NCBI GenBank assembly: GCA_036001225.1
Contig: DASYUM010000331.1
Span: 1 to 24,988 of the forward strand
Length of the DNA stretch: 24,988 nucleotides
Origin: DASYUM01 sp036001225
Lineage (GTDB): Bacteria > Methylomirabilota > Methylomirabilia > Rokubacteriales > DASRDR01
Direction of reading: 5' to 3'
Shown here: in pieces, positions 22,283-24,988 of the stretch
Numbering within the stretch: the first letter of the stretch is position 1
Layout of the letters: every line of letters begins with the position of its first letter
The notes under the pieces: generated by a model
The model's input: the letters and a program-made list of their open reading frames with translations, nothing else
The model's database searches: none
What the model was told of the DNA's origin: nothing
Program-made: the position numbers and the translations under genes

Positions 22283-22581
22283 GGTGAGAGCAGGCGATGC
22301 GCCCGCCGGCGCGCTTGGGGCTTGACTGCGGCGGCGCGGCAGTCGATACTCAGCACATGATGAGTACAGGCAACGGGGTCCGATTAGGCGCCTCCCGCCG
22401 ACGGTCTCGCCCGCCTGGTAGAGCGGCCGATCCTGTTGTGGGCCTTGTGAATTTAGGCGCAAAATCTGGTACCTTTTTCCTTGACAGCCCCAAATGCTGT
22501 ATGCCAGGATGCGCCCGCTACTAGATCAAGTAGTGCACGCGGGGATCGCCAAGAAGCCGATCAGGACAAAGGGGGTCAACC
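22283..22581. other. gene-poor leader between the efflux operon and nrdJ
   Basis: No gene is supported here on either strand. The stretch contains a possible rightward promoter at 22322-22350 and an isolated TTGACA at 22481-22486 without a good -10 at the usual distance. A short inverted repeat CTACT..AGTAG lies at about 22518-22533. The piece is less GC-rich around 22440-22510 than its surroundings. A D-arm-like GGTAGAGC near 22420 is not part of a tRNA. No cobalamin riboswitch core was found. Confidence 0.4.
22322..22350 (+). promoter_or_regulatory. candidate rightward promoter upstream of nrdJ
   Basis: TTGACT (22322-22327), a 17-base spacer and GATACT (22345-22350) match five of six and four of six consensus positions. 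It points toward the ribonucleotide reductase gene about 490 bases away, so the mRNA would have a long leader holding the small frame at 22582. It is only 40 bases from the divergent tetR promoter. Confidence 0.35.
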
Positions 22582-22815
22582 GTGAGCCTCGCCAGGGCCG
22601 CCGATCGGATCCGAGCCCGCGCGCGCCGCGGCCTGGGACGCTGCCCGCTGAGTGTGGCCCTCGGCACCACACCGGCGCCGCCTGACCCCCGCGAGGCCGG
22701 CCGCGCCGGGATGCCGGCGGGCGCGTCCCCGCCGGGCAGCCCCCTCGGGGCGTCCGGGACGCTCGGCTCCGCGGCACCTGCGGATTCCTGCCGGAGCGAC
22801 GAGCCGAGTCGATAG
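22582..22815 (+). CDS. possible small protein upstream of nrdJ
   Basis: A GTG at 22582 preceded by AAAGGGGG six bases upstream opens a 77-residue frame that ends 28 bases before nrdJ. The start is Arg/Ala-rich and helical (SLARAADRIRARARRGLGR). The rest is Gly/Pro/Ala/Ser-rich with no recognisable domain, and it contains two cysteines far apart. High GC alone could keep such a frame open, so this may not be a gene. If translated it would act as an upstream frame on the nrdJ transcript. No homologue comes to mind. Confidence 0.25.
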   Translation: MSLARAADRIRARARRGLGRCPLSVALGTTPAPPDPREAGRAGMPAGASPPGSPLGASGTLGSAAPADSCRSDEPSR

Positions 22816-22843
22816 CGGTCCGATGGGTCAAGGAGGAGCTTCG

Positions 22844-24988
22844 ATGCGCACCGCAACGCGCCCCACCAAGGTTGGGAACTGGACCGATCAGGCGCTCCGG
22901 GTTCTCCGGGAGCGGTACCTTCACCGGGAAGGAGACACGATCCTGGAGACACCCGAGGACATGTGCTGGCGGGTCGCCAGCGCGATCGCCCGGGCCGAAG
23001 AGCGGTGGGGCAAGAGCACGGCCGTGGTCAACGAGATCGCCGGCGCCTTCTACGACCTGATGGTCGAGGGGCAGTTCCTCCCCAACTCGCCGACCCTCAT
23101 GAACGCGGGCAAGGGCAACGCGCTGCAGTATTCGGCCTGCTACGTGCTGCCGGTCGGCGACTCGATGGAGGAGATCTTCGACGCCGTGAAGGCGGCAGCT
23201 ATAATCCACAAATCCGGAGGGGGAACCGGGTTTGCCTTCTCCCGGCTCCGCCAGAAGGACGCGGTCGTCACCTCGACGGGGGGGAAGGCCTCGGGGCCGG
23301 TGTCGTTCTTGCGTGTCTTCAACGGGGCGACCGAGGCGGTGAAACAGGGAGGAACTCGTCGCGGCGCGAACATGGGCATCCTGAAAGTGGATCATCCGGA
23401 CATCCTCGAGTTCATCGAGTGCAAGATCGAGGGCGGCATCACGAACTTCAACATCTCGGTGGCCGCCACCGACCGCTTCATGGACGCCCTGGCCAAGGGT
23501 GAGGAATACGACCTCGTCGCGCCGCACTCCGGCGAGGTGGTTGGCCGCCTCAATGCCCGCGAGGTATTCGACCGCATCGTCCGGGCGGCCTGGCGCACGG
23601 GCGATCCCGGGATGGTCTTCATCGACCGGATCAACGCGAGTCCCGCCAACCCGACGCCCGAGGTCGGCATGGTGGAGGCGACGAACCCGTGCATCACGGG
23701 CGATTCGCTGGTCTATACTGCCCGCGGACTCGTCCGGGCAGACTCGCTGGCGCAGTCCGGCGAGGCAGCAGATGTGATTCTGGACTCCCGATTTGATGCG
23801 GGCGAGTGGGGACTCGCTTCCAGCGTTTTCGAGACCGGGGTGAAGCCTGTCTATCGGCTGGTGACCGAGGAGGGGTACGAACTGAGCCTCACGGCTGACC
23901 ATCAAGTGATGACGCCCGCAGGTTGGCGGAGAGCCGATAGCCTTCGGCCTGGGGATCTGATTCACATTCTGAACCGGAAGGGCGGCTTTGGAACTGAAGG
24001 CACGCTTGAGGAAGGCCGCCTGCTGGGCTGGCTAGTCGGCGATGGTCATGTTCGCCCCGACAAGGGTGTCATTCTTCGCTTCTATGGCGAAGAGAAGCGA
24101 GAACTGGCGCCATTGCTTGCAGGCCATATGAATGCGGTGATCGGAACTGGAGCGGCAGACCGGTATCCGGTTTCGGCCGTCGAAGTCAAGGGCCGCGACC
24201 AGGCCACGGTGAGTTCCGTTCGCTTCGCGAGGAGAATCCTGGAACGGTATCAGCTCTCCCAAGAGACGAAACTCTCCGGAGTACCCCCCGAGATCCTCGC
24301 AGGCTCGGAAGGGCTTCAGCGCGGCTTCCTTCAGGCATTGTTCACCGCCGACGGCCACGTCGCCGGAACGCTAGAGAAGGGGTTCTCGGTACGTCTCACC
24401 TCGATCTCGCTGCCGCTCCTCAAGGATGTGCAGCGGATGCTCCTCAACTTCGGCATCGTTTCCCGGCTTTACCAAGAGCGACACCCGGCGCGCAGAACTC
24501 GTCTCCCCGATGGGCGTGGGGGGACGGCCGAATACGACTGCCAGGCTGACCACGATCTGGTGATCGCTCGCGGCAATCTGCCGGCTTTCGCGCGGGAAGT
24601 CGGCCTTTTGACCACAGCGAAGCAAAACCGGCTGCTCCACGCGCTGGCCGGTTACAGTCGCGGACCGTATCGCGAGATGTTCGTCGTGCGCTTCAAGGCG
24701 CTGGAATCGGCCGGAATCGCGCCAGTGTTTGATCTCAAAGAACCTCTCACCCATAGCTTCGTGAGTAACGGATTTGTCGTACATAACTGCGGTGAGCAAC
24801 CGCTCTTGCCGAACGAGGCCTGCAACCTCGGCAGCATCAACGTCTCCAAGTTCGCCGCGCGCCAGCCGGACGGCGAATGGGCGGTGGACTGGCCGGAGCT
24901 CGAGCGCGTCGTGCGCCTGTCGGTCCGCTTCCTCGACGACGTGATCGAGGTGAACCCGTACCCACTCCCCGAGATCGACGAGACGGTC
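22844..24988 (+). CDS. nrdJ: class II (adenosylcobalamin-dependent) ribonucleotide reductase, intein-containing, 5' part
   Basis: The ATG at 22844 has AAGGAGG seven bases upstream, and the frame is open to the window end (715 codons), so the C-terminus is missing. The enzyme converts ribonucleotides to deoxyribonucleotides using a cobalamin-derived thiyl radical, without oxygen. Extein motifs: NSPTLMNAG at 81-89, Cys99 in SACYVLP (a redox cysteine), KSGGGTGFAFSRLR from 123, GGTRRGANMGIL from 169, and NP|CGEQPLLPNEACNLGSINV across the splice junction. These match class II NrdJ rather than NrdA, and no class I small-subunit gene is in view. Residues 283-648 are an intein. The first extein residue after it (Cys649, residue 283 of the mature chain) aligns with an active-site cysteine, so unspliced protein should be inactive. 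The long leader gives no clear cobalamin riboswitch. Confidence 0.93.
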   Translation, partial: MRTATRPTKVGNWTDQALRVLRERYLHREGDTILETPEDMCWRVASAIARAEERWGKSTAVVNEIAGAFYDLMVEGQFLPNSPTLMNAGKGNALQYSACYVLPVGDSMEEIFDAVKAAAIIHKSGGGTGFAFSRLRQKDAVVTSTGGKASGPVSFLRVFNGATEAVKQGGTRRGANMGILKVDHPDILEFIECKIEGGITNFNISVAATDRFMDALAKGEEYDLVAPHSGEVVGRLNAREVFDRIVRAAWRTGDPGMVFIDRINASPANPTPEVGMVEATNPCITGDSLVYTARGLVRADSLAQSGEAADVILDSRFDAGEWGLASSVFETGVKPVYRLVTEEGYELSLTADHQVMTPAGWRRADSLRPGDLIHILNRKGGFGTEGTLEEGRLLGWLVGDGHVRPDKGVILRFYGEEKRELAPLLAGHMNAVIGTGAADRYPVSAVEVKGRDQATVSSVRFARRILERYQLSQETKLSGVPPEILAGSEGLQRGFLQALFTADGHVAGTLEKGFSVRLTSISLPLLKDVQRMLLNFGIVSRLYQERHPARRTRLPDGRGGTAEYDCQADHDLVIARGNLPAFAREVGLLTTAKQNRLLHALAGYSRGPYREMFVVRFKALESAGIAPVFDLKEPLTHSFVSNGFVVHNCGEQPLLPNEACNLGSINVSKFAARQPDGEWAVDWPELERVVRLSVRFLDDVIEVNPYPLPEIDETV
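23690..24787 (+). mobile_element. intein with LAGLIDADG homing endonuclease in nrdJ
   Basis: This is an in-frame 366-residue insert. It begins with Cys1 in CITGDSLVYTARG (splicing block A), has block B TADHQVMTPAGW with Thr68 and His71, and ends FDLKEPLTHSFVSNGFVVHN (blocks F and G, with His365-Asn366). The next extein residue is Cys, so all residues needed for standard class 1 splicing are present. Two LAGLIDADG helices, LLGWLVGDGHV (Asp118) and LQALFTADGHV (Asp221), flank a central DNA-binding region, so the endonuclease also looks intact. Base composition differs from the host: 24061-24120 has 32 G/C of 60 and 24721-24780 has 28 of 60, against 39 and 44 of 60 in extein lines 23041-23100 and 24841-24900. 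That fits recent horizontal arrival. Confidence 0.95.

Noticed and set aside
22395..22460. tRNA-like stretch (GGTAGAGC resembling a D-arm)
   Set aside because: No acceptor stem, anticodon arm or T-arm GTTCGA sequence can be placed around it.
22500..22560. NrdR box upstream of the ribonucleotide reductase gene
   Set aside because: ACTA and TAGT are separated by seven bases rather than the usual four, and no second box is seen.
22283..22843. Cobalamin riboswitch
   Set aside because: The conserved GCCACTG core and the surrounding consensus were not found on the plus strand.
1..24988. CRISPR array, rRNA or insertion sequence
   Set aside because: No short direct repeats with regular spacers, no rRNA motifs, and no transposase or terminal inverted repeats were seen. 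The only mobile element supported is the intein.

Overview
The window is GC-rich with short intergenic gaps and strong G/C preference at third codon positions. It looks like a soil or groundwater Gram-negative bacterium. The outer-membrane efflux channel, RND pump and MacAB-type exporter show an outer membrane. The flavour is that of Candidatus Rokubacteria / Methylomirabilota-type genomes, but this is inference from style, not a marker gene.

Left part (1-2269): a leftward gene cut by the window edge encodes a tetratricopeptide-like protein. Rightward from it run a small four-helix membrane protein (DUF4149-like) and an FAD-dependent amine/amino-acid oxidase-type protein.

Centre-left (2226-10876): five consecutive genes encode full-length paralogues of one secreted protein of about 515-525 residues. 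Each has a signal peptide, a conserved N-terminal helix, six invariant cysteines and motifs resembling secreted beta-propeller proteins. Copies 1-3 and copies 4-5 form two sublineages, separated by a strong intrinsic terminator. Copy 1 has what looks like a one-base insertion right after its ancestral start codon. A small VOC-fold (glyoxalase/dioxygenase-like) gene and another terminator close the series. This array is the least explained part of the window.

Junction (10877-11782): a patch of debris and small genes. It holds the 3' half of a possible HicA-like toxin without a start codon, an intact HicB-like antitoxin and a frameshifted, truncated start of a secreted alpha/beta-hydrolase.

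Centre-right (11783-22282), all leftward: one apparent seven-gene efflux operon. The order is TetR regulator, RND adaptor, RND pump, TolC-like channel, MacA-like adaptor, MacB-type ATPase and MacB-type permease. A single outer-membrane channel gene lies between an RND pump and an ABC exporter and may serve both. A consensus-like promoter and a perfect 18-bp palindrome sit just upstream of tetR, so autoregulation and drug-responsive induction are likely. The MacA-like protein carries an extra Spy/CpxP-like region.

Right end (22283-24988): a gene-poor leader of about 560 bases, then the start of a class II (adenosylcobalamin-dependent) ribonucleotide reductase gene, cut by the window end. It is interrupted by a complete 366-residue intein with a LAGLIDADG endonuclease domain, placed exactly before an active-site cysteine.
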